From positions 1 through 26,849 of the IMG/VR virus record IMGVR_UViG_3300030329_006103: DNA of 26,849 nucleotides; one strand, written 5' to 3'. Positions within the stretch are counted from its first letter, which is position 1, and each line of letters begins with the position of its first letter. The notes beneath the pieces were generated by a model. It saw only the letters and a program-made list of their open reading frames with translations, was not told where the DNA came from and ran no database searches. Source of the DNA: a virus. Positions 15,893-22,848 of this stretch are shown here, one piece after another. The translations under genes were made by a program, and so were the position numbers.

Positions 15893-16667
15893 TTCTTGCA
15901 CCCTCTTCAGCCGGCTGATAGTCTAGACCATGATACTCATGCATCTGGTCAACCAGCTTAATAAAACTTGACAAATCACCTAACTCCTCGGGCAATATCG
16001 CAAATTTATTATCCCTGCCTGGAAGATCATGGTCTACTGTAAAGTGTTTCTCAACTACATTCAAACCATAAGCCAAAGCAACCTTTGCAGACTCAACACC
16101 CATAATATGATCGCTATAGCCAATTCGTGGACACAGTTCCTTCAAATCTGTCAACTTTGAAATGTTTGCCATGTTTGGCTCACATGGGTAGGATGATACA
16201 CAATGAAGTAAAACAAGCTCAGCTTTATTAATCCTAGGTACCATCTCCCTCAACTCTGCCCACTTTGATGTACCTGTGGACATATAAACCTTCTCAAAGT
16301 GCTCATTACAATAATCAACTAGCTCGACGTTCCTACACTCAAAGCTTGGAATTTTAACAGCATGAGTTTGGTTTAAACCGACTAACAACTCCGCATCAGG
16401 CACGCTAAATACTGAAGATAGAAATTTAATCCCATGCTTATCGCAAAGGTTAATCAAACTAACATGGTCGTCTGCAGACAGCTCTGCATTCTCGTAGATT
16501 TGGCGACGGCCATCTAGATTCCACTCACCATCTTTTAGTCTCGAAACAGACCAAGTTTGAAACTTAGCATACGTCGCACCATTTTCTGCAGCGGCGCGGA
16601 TCATAGTTTCTGCTAGTTCTAAATCTCCCATATGGTTCCAACCAATTTCAGCAATAATTTCTGTCAT
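15864..16667 (-). CDS. neuB: NeuB-type nonulosonate (sialic acid) synthase without SAF domain
   Basis: This 267-residue protein has the NeuB TIM-barrel signatures: AEIGWNHMGDLELAETMI near the N-terminus, then YAKFQTW, FLSSVFSV, KIPSFE, YMSTGTSKW, LLHCVSSYPC, IGYSDH and VVEKHFTVD followed by DNKFA. NeuB condenses phosphoenolpyruvate with an N-acylated hexosamine to give a nonulosonic acid. Full-length enzymes run to about 340 residues, with a C-terminal SAF (antifreeze-like) domain that helps bind substrate. Here the protein stops at EYSGRFNG and lacks it. Whether a partner replaces it is unknown. The start overlaps the dehydrogenase stop as ATGA, with GGAG upstream. No NeuC-type 2-epimerase is in the window, so the aminosugar precursor must come from elsewhere. 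Confidence 0.85.
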   Translation of the reverse strand: MTEIIAEIGWNHMGDLELAETMIRAAAENGATYAKFQTWSVSRLKDGEWNLDGRRQIYENAELSADDHVSLINLCDKHGIKFLSSVFSVPDAELLVGLNQTHAVKIPSFECRNVELVDYCNEHFEKVYMSTGTSKWAELREMVPRINKAELVLLHCVSSYPCEPNMANISKLTDLKELCPRIGYSDHIMGVESAKVALAYGLNVVEKHFTVDHDLPGRDNKFAILPEELGDLSSFIKLVDQMHEYHGLDYQPAEEGARNEYSGRFNG

Positions 16668-17596
16668 GTTAAATTCTCCAATTTGTTAATCGCTCCATTA
16701 TAAGCCAACTCTCTTGCGTCACTAGTCATTCCACCAATATGTGGAGTTACAATGATGTTTAGATCATCCATTCGTTGGATGATCGGGCTATCGTTAATAT
16801 TGTCAAATTCGTTTTCAACAACATCTGTAGCATAGCCGGCTAGTTTACCTGATTCTAACATAGATACAATATCTTTTTCATCAACAACTTCTCCGCGAGA
16901 GGTGTTAATCAAGTATACAGGAGATGTTATATTTTGCAATAGCTCTTTGTTAATAAAATGTCGCGTCTCATCTGTGACATGTACATGTAAAGAAACAACG
17001 TCGCATGTTTTAAACAAAGATTCCAACGACTGAGACTGCATATATCTAAATTTAGAACTCTTATAAGGATCATGTATATAAACGCCGGCGCCGAATGAGT
17101 CACAGTAGTGAGCCATCATTTCGCCTAGGCGGCCAAAGCCAACAATTCCAACTTTTAATGAATTAATTTGTCGGCCCAAAAAGGGCTCCCAGTTCCAGCC
17201 ACCATCTAATACAGACTGCTGTGCGCGGGGGACATTTCTCAATAACGATAACATAAGCCCAAAAGAGTGCTCAGCTGTAGATGTAATTTTCCTGAGTAAG
17301 TGATAATCAGTCGTTATGGAAAGCACAGTAATATCGTTACTTTCGCAGTATTTTTTGTCAATATGGTTCGTCCCAGTGGATGCTGTACATATAACAGACA
17401 CGCTAGAGGGCCCCAGAAGCTCTTTATCGAGCATAAACCCCTGCTTGTTAGGGTTGGTAAAGATTACGTCATAACCCTCTTGTAGAGCAACTGACAGGTC
17501 GTTTTTGTTAATATTTGGACAATATGTTACGCTGCCGCGGCTCTGGAGGTTTTCCATCATCGTGTCTGTGATTGGAGTTATGCATATAATTTTCAT
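16664..17596 (-). CDS. D-2-hydroxyacid dehydrogenase (phosphoglycerate dehydrogenase-like)
   Basis: This 310-residue protein has the NAD-binding motif VGIVGFGRLGEM (glycines at 153, 155 and 158), the substrate-binding arginine R234 in NTSRGEVVDE and H286 in TPHIGG. It also has the acidic ENEF segment near 261-264 and STAEHSFGLML in the middle. These define the D-isomer-specific 2-hydroxyacid dehydrogenases. The substrate is unknown, and a serine-pathway role is unlikely in this setting. Its place between NeuA and NeuB, linked on both sides by ATGA overlaps, suggests it acts on a 2-keto or 2-hydroxy intermediate of the nonulosonate route or makes a precursor. That is inference from context alone. 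Confidence 0.85.
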   Translation of the reverse strand: MKIICITPITDTMMENLQSRGSVTYCPNINKNDLSVALQEGYDVIFTNPNKQGFMLDKELLGPSSVSVICTASTGTNHIDKKYCESNDITVLSITTDYHLLRKITSTAEHSFGLMLSLLRNVPRAQQSVLDGGWNWEPFLGRQINSLKVGIVGFGRLGEMMAHYCDSFGAGVYIHDPYKSSKFRYMQSQSLESLFKTCDVVSLHVHVTDETRHFINKELLQNITSPVYLINTSRGEVVDEKDIVSMLESGKLAGYATDVVENEFDNINDSPIIQRMDDLNIIVTPHIGGMTSDARELAYNGAINKLENLT

Positions 17597-18270
17597 TTTA
17601 ATAAAATTCTCGCTAATTCTAAATCCCTAGGCTCATCAATGTTAATTGTGTTCTCTTCTGACATAATATGTGGTCGCGTGTCCGGACCTAAACGAACTTT
17701 GTGCTCCAAAAATGATTTCATAGTTGTTGCATAGATACTGCCATTGCGAACATACGCTGCTGGTGTCAAATCCTGCCGGCGGGACTCTGGTATTTCTGGA
17801 TAAAAGTCCATTAGCTTATCGTCCTTAATATATTTAACTCTAGAAGGGTGCTGGTCCCATATTCTAACCACCGACACAACAGAGTCTGCACCAGTATCAT
17901 AAAGCTTTTTTATTACGTTGTCAAGGTCTTCTGTGGTTTTTAATGGATTTGTTGCCATTACTTCAACCACATAGTCGTAATCTGGATGTTTTTTTGCCAC
18001 ATCTAAAAGTGCTGCAGCAGAAGTTGTAGTGTCTAAGGCTAAAGATGGATCTCTCATATGTACTGAGGCTCCACACAATTGTGCTACAATAGATATTTCT
18101 GTATCATCTGTCGACACGATATGCGCATCAACATACTTGCTTTTTTGTACTACTTCTGTTGTGTAGCCCAACAGAGGCTTTCCATTAATATCTATTATGT
18201 TTTTTCTTGGAATCTTTTTCGAGCCACCGCGGGCGAGGGTGACTGCTAAAACTTTTTTGTTGCCTATCAT
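17593..18270 (-). CDS. neuA: CMP-acylneuraminate synthetase (NeuA-like, second copy)
   Basis: This 225-residue protein has the typical NeuA length and motifs: LAVTLARGGSKKIPRKNI at the N-terminus, IVSTDDTEI, VEVMATNPL, and RQDLTPAAYVRNGSIYATT, which carries the NG-IY segment. It ends in NIDEPRDLELA. It should transfer CMP from CTP to a nonulosonic acid. It is more canonical than the copy at 14664-15245, and the two differ clearly at the N-terminal loop, so they may serve different sugars or have diverged after separate acquisition. Both ends carry ATGA overlaps, with the sialyltransferase-like gene before it and the dehydrogenase after it. The Shine-Dalgarno is weak, which fits translational coupling. 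Confidence 0.87.
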   Translation of the reverse strand: MIGNKKVLAVTLARGGSKKIPRKNIIDINGKPLLGYTTEVVQKSKYVDAHIVSTDDTEISIVAQLCGASVHMRDPSLALDTTTSAAALLDVAKKHPDYDYVVEVMATNPLKTTEDLDNVIKKLYDTGADSVVSVVRIWDQHPSRVKYIKDDKLMDFYPEIPESRRQDLTPAAYVRNGSIYATTMKSFLEHKVRLGPDTRPHIMSEENTINIDEPRDLELARILLK

Positions 18271-19043
18271 ACCAAATCATTTACACGCTTATTTATAATC
18301 TTTGTAATCTCTTTTGTTGGGGTGCCTTGCTTATGAAAGTTCATAATATTGTACAAAAATTCATCAACCCTTATTCTCCCCTGATTTTCTGGCAGATCAA
18401 AACAATCTATCAACATTGATAATTCTAGCACGCCGTGATGTTTTCCAACTATCGGTTGATTGTGAGTTGGGTTTTTATTCTTTTGAAAAATGTGACCCCC
18501 GCCGTGATACATTGTTATGCCACTAATAAAAACCTCGGCGGCATCACTAGCAATTGCTTCCATGATCGCTACTGTTCCTGTTTGCGGCCAATATCTTGTA
18601 TCTGAAGTTCCTAGTGATTGCTGGTATTGTACACCAAACTCTCCGCAAGAATACTCTGTATATGTTGTTCCGCAAGCTAAGTCTTTCGAAAAGAAGTGAT
18701 TTGAAATTTTATTATCAGGGATCCTATAATGATCAATGCCTGATTTTTTAAAGTATTCCAAATACTCCTGCATCATATTGTTGACAATTAAGAACCTGTT
18801 GCCATAAACAACGTCTGTCTTGCTGCCAACATGCTTGACATATTTTCCATCACAGTGTTCTGCCAAAGGTAGGATATCTACCCACTTCATTCGAATAACC
18901 ACATCATAATCATCAATTAAGGTGCCGGCATCATAAGCCAACATATGTTTTGATGGGCCGACAATCGCCACCCGCTTACCACTAAGATAATCATTGTATT
19001 CTTTATTCGGCTTAATCTTTTCTAAAAAATTTTGAATTGTCAT
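18267..19043 (-). CDS. GT29-like sialyltransferase homologue
   Basis: This 258-residue protein carries patterns like the sialylmotifs of GT29. A motif-L-like segment lies at residues 24-53 (RVAIVGPSKHM, then GTLIDDYDVVIRMKW). A motif-S-like segment lies at 153-179 (PQTGTVAIMEAIASDAAEVF, then ISGITMY). Possible catalytic histidines follow at H180, H184 and H202/H203 (GKHHGVLELSML). GT29 enzymes move sialic acid from CMP-sialic acid to an acceptor. Such proteins are best known in animals, but divergent bacterial and viral relatives exist. The context of NeuA and NeuB immediately downstream fits. The match is by eye and divergent, so a related but different sugar transferase is possible. The ATG overlaps the preceding stop as ATGA and has GGAG upstream. 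Confidence 0.7.
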   Translation of the reverse strand: MTIQNFLEKIKPNKEYNDYLSGKRVAIVGPSKHMLAYDAGTLIDDYDVVIRMKWVDILPLAEHCDGKYVKHVGSKTDVVYGNRFLIVNNMMQEYLEYFKKSGIDHYRIPDNKISNHFFSKDLACGTTYTEYSCGEFGVQYQQSLGTSDTRYWPQTGTVAIMEAIASDAAEVFISGITMYHGGGHIFQKNKNPTHNQPIVGKHHGVLELSMLIDCFDLPENQGRIRVDEFLYNIMNFHKQGTPTKEITKIINKRVNDLV

Positions 19044-19732
19044 TCTATAATCTCCAAATTTTGCAATGGAGGCAGATTCGCATTTGTAATCATTTTAAAA
19101 TTGATGTCTGGATGCTTTTTTATTACCTCTACAAAATGTTCTACCATTTGAGTATTTCTCATTTTTAACTGCTGATTTTTCAATGGTGCAATCCACGGTC
19201 GTCGGAAAAGATAATCGTTTTGATAAAAATCTAAACCAGCTATCCATAAGTTTTTAGGTTTTAAAATATGAGCTGCGTAAATAATTGATAGTACACCAGT
19301 ATTTGGATGCTTCTCCGCGTAGTTGGAGTCCCCGGGGCGCATATAGTATTTGTCCGTAAAGAAACTGTTATATTCTAACAGTTCCTCTGGGAGTGTGTGA
19401 CAGGTTAGGTTATAACTTTCGTACAAACCTTTCATGTCGGATAGGCGCTGATCTAGTTGGGTTTTTGTAAATTGAATGTGCTTAATATTTAATTCTTCAT
19501 AATGTTCTTTTAAAAGCGGTGCTGTCTCTAGTCTATTGACAAAATGAGCAACGTTCTTACCAGAGAGCAAGGGGGCTACTAAGGTCCACTCAGAGTCATT
19601 GTTGTCCGCATTGCGATCAAAATTATTAACCATGTAGCAATCTTGATAGTTATCAACTATCTTTGGTAACCTCGCTACACTAGCCCCCTTCAGAACAATA
19701 CCAAAATCATTCAAGCCTTTTTCAAAATACAT
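19040..19732 (-). CDS. GT42-like (Cst-type) sialyltransferase homologue
   Basis: This 230-residue protein resembles Campylobacter Cst-type (GT42) transferases. GIVLKGASVARLP at about residues 11-23 takes the place of the family GNGPSL nucleotide loop. TGVLSIIYAAHILKPKNLWI is followed by AGLDFYQNDYL (166-174 region), close to the Cst-II core containing GIDFYQN. By hand alignment the position of the Cst-II catalytic histidine (H188, in HSKNT) is K190 in KMRNT, so the residue appears absent and catalysis is uncertain. H199 lies nearby. It leads the ATGA-coupled chain and is 6 bases after the FkbM gene, with GAGGA before its ATG. A DUF115-like glycosyltransferase is an alternative label. Confidence 0.68.
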   Translation of the reverse strand: MYFEKGLNDFGIVLKGASVARLPKIVDNYQDCYMVNNFDRNADNNDSEWTLVAPLLSGKNVAHFVNRLETAPLLKEHYEELNIKHIQFTKTQLDQRLSDMKGLYESYNLTCHTLPEELLEYNSFFTDKYYMRPGDSNYAEKHPNTGVLSIIYAAHILKPKNLWIAGLDFYQNDYLFRRPWIAPLKNQQLKMRNTQMVEHFVEVIKKHPDINFKMITNANLPPLQNLEIIE

Positions 19733-19738
19733 TTAAAG

Positions 19739-20587
19739 CTATTCCTCGCGTGAAAGCATGAAACTTCTAACGATCTTCTTACTGCGACCCTCTTGGTGCT
19801 CCCTGCAGGCAAACTCTAACAAGTGCTCATTTGATATATCGTCATATACTCCACGATGAAATCCATCTGTTTCTACAGTACGGGCAGGTGTGTATCCGGC
19901 CTCTGCGAACAAGGTAGGTTGCGGAACTGGAGTTGTTACAACATACTTTGGGCTAAATCCTATTTCGAAATACTTTTTTAGGATTGCTTCAAAATCATTC
20001 TCTTCATTATAAGTTGCTGGGTGGACCTCCACCAAGAAATGAGTTGTACCTCTATTTTTGGTAAAATAGTCTAAGCCTCCTTCAAAGATCTTAACTTCCC
20101 CGCCTTCAACATCCATCTTAAGAAAGTTTGGATATTCACGACTAGATAAGAAAGTGTTAAGACAGAATGAATCAACTGTAATCTTATGGGTGCTGTTCTT
20201 GTGCTTAGTAATACTGCTCAAGTTTGGAGCACTAGCCTGCCAGAAATCTAACTGACCATCTGTATCTGATATTGCACACTGCGTAACCTCGCATATAGAG
20301 GTGTAATTATTTTGGCGTATGTTGCTTTGCAGAAGCCCTAGGTTGTTTGGATCGGGTTCAATAGCATACACCCTGCCCGTTTCACCCACCTTGTCTAGCA
20401 TAAAAAGGGTTGTATAACCAATATTGCTTCCTAGGTCCACGCATGTCATTCCCTCTTCAACGGTTTCGCGCAAAAGAGACATAAATGCCAATTCTCTCTC
20501 ACCAACGTGATAGAGAACATTAGAAATGCCGCCATCAGCGACATTCAAATTCATGATAAATTTATCAACTTGTTTTTGTAGTAACAT
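19739..20587 (-). CDS. FkbM-family methyltransferase
   Basis: This 282-residue protein contains a class I SAM-binding motif, CVDLGSNIGYTTLFML, at about residues 49-64. It also has VYAIEPDPNNLGLLQSNI, and the FkbM-type FLKMDVEGGEVKIFEGGLDY at about 155-175, where the acidic pair is part of the family signature. FkbM-type enzymes O-methylate sugars or polyketides. Next to glycosyltransferases it most likely methylates a glycan sugar. The start is ATG at 20587 with AGGA five bases upstream. It lies 7 bases after the GT-B gene and 6 before the GT42-like gene. The C-terminal 60 residues extend beyond the core domain. Confidence 0.85.
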   Translation of the reverse strand: MLLQKQVDKFIMNLNVADGGISNVLYHVGERELAFMSLLRETVEEGMTCVDLGSNIGYTTLFMLDKVGETGRVYAIEPDPNNLGLLQSNIRQNNYTSICEVTQCAISDTDGQLDFWQASAPNLSSITKHKNSTHKITVDSFCLNTFLSSREYPNFLKMDVEGGEVKIFEGGLDYFTKNRGTTHFLVEVHPATYNEENDFEAILKKYFEIGFSPKYVVTTPVPQPTLFAEAGYTPARTVETDGFHRGVYDDISNEHLLEFACREHQEGRSKKIVRSFMLSREE

Positions 20588-20594
20588 AATAATC

Positions 20595-21503
20595 CTATTG
20601 TAAAGTTTTTTGTAAAAAGTTTAAGTAATTTTTTGCAACAAAGGTCATATCAATATTTGTATTGTATGTGTTCTTTGTTACATTATCAAACTTAATATCT
20701 GGTATTCGTGATGTGCTGACGGGCTCTAAGTCCCACGGCACATCTTCAACTACCAAAGCATTTGGGCCGGCGACCTCTTTAGTTCCAGCCAGCGAAGAAC
20801 AAATAATCTGACACCCACTAGCTCTTGCGTCAACAACAACGTTTGGACAAGCGTCATATCTTGCTAAGTGTATAAAATACTTAGACCTCTTATATAAAGA
20901 AAACAGTATGTCAACAGGTAAGCGCCCCACATAGAACACTCTGTTGTGCTTTACCACCTCATCGTCGGGGGGGTTACCGGCAACTACTAAGCAATCGTTC
21001 TCTCCAGAAAAATTAATAAAATATTCAACATTTTGCCTTAATCGCTTCCAAGGTCGCCAACGGCTGGCACAGGTCCAAACTGTATCAAACTTATCAAGGA
21101 GCGAATCTTGAAGAGGTTCTATCTCATCAATCAACTCATAGTCTGCGCCATTATGAATGACAGTATGGTTATCATGCGCACCTAAATATTTAAAACATAA
21201 GTCTCTGCAGTATTCAGACTGGAATATAACACCTGCAGAATTCTCGTATGTTTTCTGTAAATTTGAATTCATGAGTTTGTTATCAGTATCAATATCAAAA
21301 TAGATACCATCTAATCTTTGAACTAATGGCAAATTAGAATTTTGAATTGATTCAATAAATGACAGCTGCACATCCAAACTTGATTCATCAAGATTAGTTG
21401 TGCAAGTCGCACCAAGACGACTAATATACTTGTTTAGTTTTGTACCAAAGTGGTTTGGCCCACTAGTTGAATTCAGATTTACATTATCTAAAAAGATTTT
21501 CAT
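20595..21503 (-). CDS. GT-B glycosyltransferase (GT4-like)
   Basis: This 302-residue protein opens MKIFLDNVNLNSTSGPNHFG, with a Gly-rich donor-side loop. The middle contains GVIFQSEYCRDL, VIHNGAD and a WRPWKRL segment with the basic residues used to bind a nucleotide phosphate. The C-terminal motif is RYDACPNVVVDARASGC, a variant of the GT4 E-x7-E region in which the first acidic residue is Asp. The same YD-CP-VV-A-GC pattern occurs at the C-terminus of the 694-residue enzyme upstream, which suggests a shared subfamily. Typical retaining GT4 enzymes use UDP- or GDP-sugars. It is short (usual length 350-400). The start overlaps the methyltransferase stop as ATGA. Confidence 0.8.
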   Translation of the reverse strand: MKIFLDNVNLNSTSGPNHFGTKLNKYISRLGATCTTNLDESSLDVQLSFIESIQNSNLPLVQRLDGIYFDIDTDNKLMNSNLQKTYENSAGVIFQSEYCRDLCFKYLGAHDNHTVIHNGADYELIDEIEPLQDSLLDKFDTVWTCASRWRPWKRLRQNVEYFINFSGENDCLVVAGNPPDDEVVKHNRVFYVGRLPVDILFSLYKRSKYFIHLARYDACPNVVVDARASGCQIICSSLAGTKEVAGPNALVVEDVPWDLEPVSTSRIPDIKFDNVTKNTYNTNIDMTFVAKNYLNFLQKTLQ

Positions 21504-22120
21504 TTTCTAGTTGCAACAACGATCTGACATTCATTTACTGTGCTGACCTCTTCGCCTTTTGTTAATACTTGTTCTTGTATGTTAAATGTTTCAGAAATGT
21601 ACTGTTCAAATTCATCCTCTGTCCACTCTCTAACGTGATACTGGTTATGAGGAGGTCCATCCCAGGTAAATCCTTTTTGTAATAACTGCATGTTATCCCT
21701 CTCCGGAGTGGAAACTACAAACGTACCAAAATTTAATTTTTGTACAAACTCTAATAATTGATCCGGATCTAAAAGGTGTTCAATAACATCAGAGCAAATA
21801 ACCAAATCAAAACGACCACCGGGAGGGTTGTCGAAGTCAGAGAGTTGAAAGTGATAGTGTGGGTAAGTTTCTTTGAGCCAACTTAAGTTTGGCTCTAGTT
21901 CTAATCCTAAAAAAATTTTATCACTAAAATATTTTATCAGTTTATAGCCAGATCCGCATCCAATATCTAAAACAGTCATGCAGTTATTGCGCTCACAAAC
22001 TTCGCGAGCCTTTGCGTATACTCGATCTTGAAACTTGTCTCCAGATCCTATTTGTATATTCTGGATATATTCGTCTCTCGTAACATATCCTTCTTTAATG
22101 CAGTACGTCTTTGCGGTCAT
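21500..22120 (-). CDS. Class I SAM-dependent methyltransferase
   Basis: This 206-residue protein has SAM motif I TVLDIGCGSGYKL at about residues 49-61, followed by LGLELEPN and, after HFQLSDFDN, DLVICSDVIEHLLDPDQLL, the motif IV/post-IV region of the Methyltransf_11/UbiG-like group. It probably methylates a sugar or sugar-nucleotide. Its ATG at 22120 overlaps the end of the GT2 gene by 26 bases, with AGG four bases upstream, and its TGA forms ATGA with the next gene. It is a second methyltransferase of a different family from the FkbM protein, so the predicted glycan may carry more than one methyl group. Confidence 0.85.
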   Translation of the reverse strand: MTAKTYCIKEGYVTRDEYIQNIQIGSGDKFQDRVYAKAREVCERNNCMTVLDIGCGSGYKLIKYFSDKIFLGLELEPNLSWLKETYPHYHFQLSDFDNPPGGRFDLVICSDVIEHLLDPDQLLEFVQKLNFGTFVVSTPERDNMQLLQKGFTWDGPPHNQYHVREWTEDEFEQYISETFNIQEQVLTKGEEVSTVNECQIVVATRK

Positions 22121-22847
22121 ATGCCTTTTTACCTCTCAAATAATCATTTGTTTTTAATTGCAGATCTCTGCGCGCTTTGTGGACATTAAGCGGATTGGTC
22201 AAGTTATACACATAAAGTATCTCATCGATATACTTGGCGCGGTCACCCGACATCTCTAACATAGGGTACATAAATGCTTTGTCAATAGTTGTTTTAAAGA
22301 AATCCCCATTCCAATCTAAGAGATCTTCTTTCTTGATATTCTTCCAAAGCTTGTATTTAAATGTTCTTAAATGGGATGCTCGCCAACGATCAGTACGATA
22401 TGTGTTACTTTGAATAACCGCAGGAGAGTAGGCAGAAGCTTCAATTCCCTTCATACCAGTTGGAAACTCCATGTAGCTTCCGTAGGTCATCCAGCATTGT
22501 TCCTTCTCGTAGAAGTCCTTAAGGTAAGTTAAAACGTTCTTTGTTGCTAACCAGTCATCCCCGTCTACACTGAGAATAATATCTTCATCTTGTGGCTTAG
22601 CGTGTTCTATACCCTCGTATATTCTTCCTAGGGAATATTTCTTATCCGAATTCTTAAGAATTGCGAATCTGTCATCGTCCCCAACAAGCTCCTCTAAGAT
22701 CTCAACAGTTTTGTCAGTGGAGGCGTCATCAACAAACACACATTGAAAGTTTGTATAATTTTGATTCTTGACGCTCAACGCTGTTCTTTTGATCCAGCTT
22801 TCAACATTGTACATCGATGTAACAATTTTAAAATGAGGATCTGTCAT
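22095..22847 (-). CDS. Glycosyltransferase family 2 (GT-A fold)
   Basis: This 250-residue protein starts with a GT2 catalytic domain: FKIVTSMYNVESWIKRTALS, then CVFVDDASTDKTVEILEEL and ILSVDGDDWLATKNVL, with the DGDD metal-binding cluster near residue 95. A WRASHLRTFKYKLWKNI segment and YVYNLTNPLNVHK follow, the latter like the acceptor side of many cell-surface GT2 enzymes. Donor and acceptor are unknown. It lacks membrane segments. It starts one base after the double GT-B gene, and its end overlaps the methyltransferase gene by 26 bases. AGGAAG lies somewhat far (about 13 bases) from the ATG. Confidence 0.87.
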   Translation of the reverse strand: MTDPHFKIVTSMYNVESWIKRTALSVKNQNYTNFQCVFVDDASTDKTVEILEELVGDDDRFAILKNSDKKYSLGRIYEGIEHAKPQDEDIILSVDGDDWLATKNVLTYLKDFYEKEQCWMTYGSYMEFPTGMKGIEASAYSPAVIQSNTYRTDRWRASHLRTFKYKLWKNIKKEDLLDWNGDFFKTTIDKAFMYPMLEMSGDRAKYIDEILYVYNLTNPLNVHKARRDLQLKTNDYLRGKKAYDRKDVLH

Positions 22848-22848
22848 A

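Noticed and set aside
18290-18297. Exact minus-strand match to the T4 late-promoter consensus TATAAATA, about 20 bases before the second NeuA gene
   Set aside because: It lies inside the coding region of the sialyltransferase gene within an ATGA-coupled chain. By a rough estimate, one or two such 8-mers are expected by chance in 27 kb of AT-rich DNA. Another match at 23456-23463 sits mid-gene with no start nearby.
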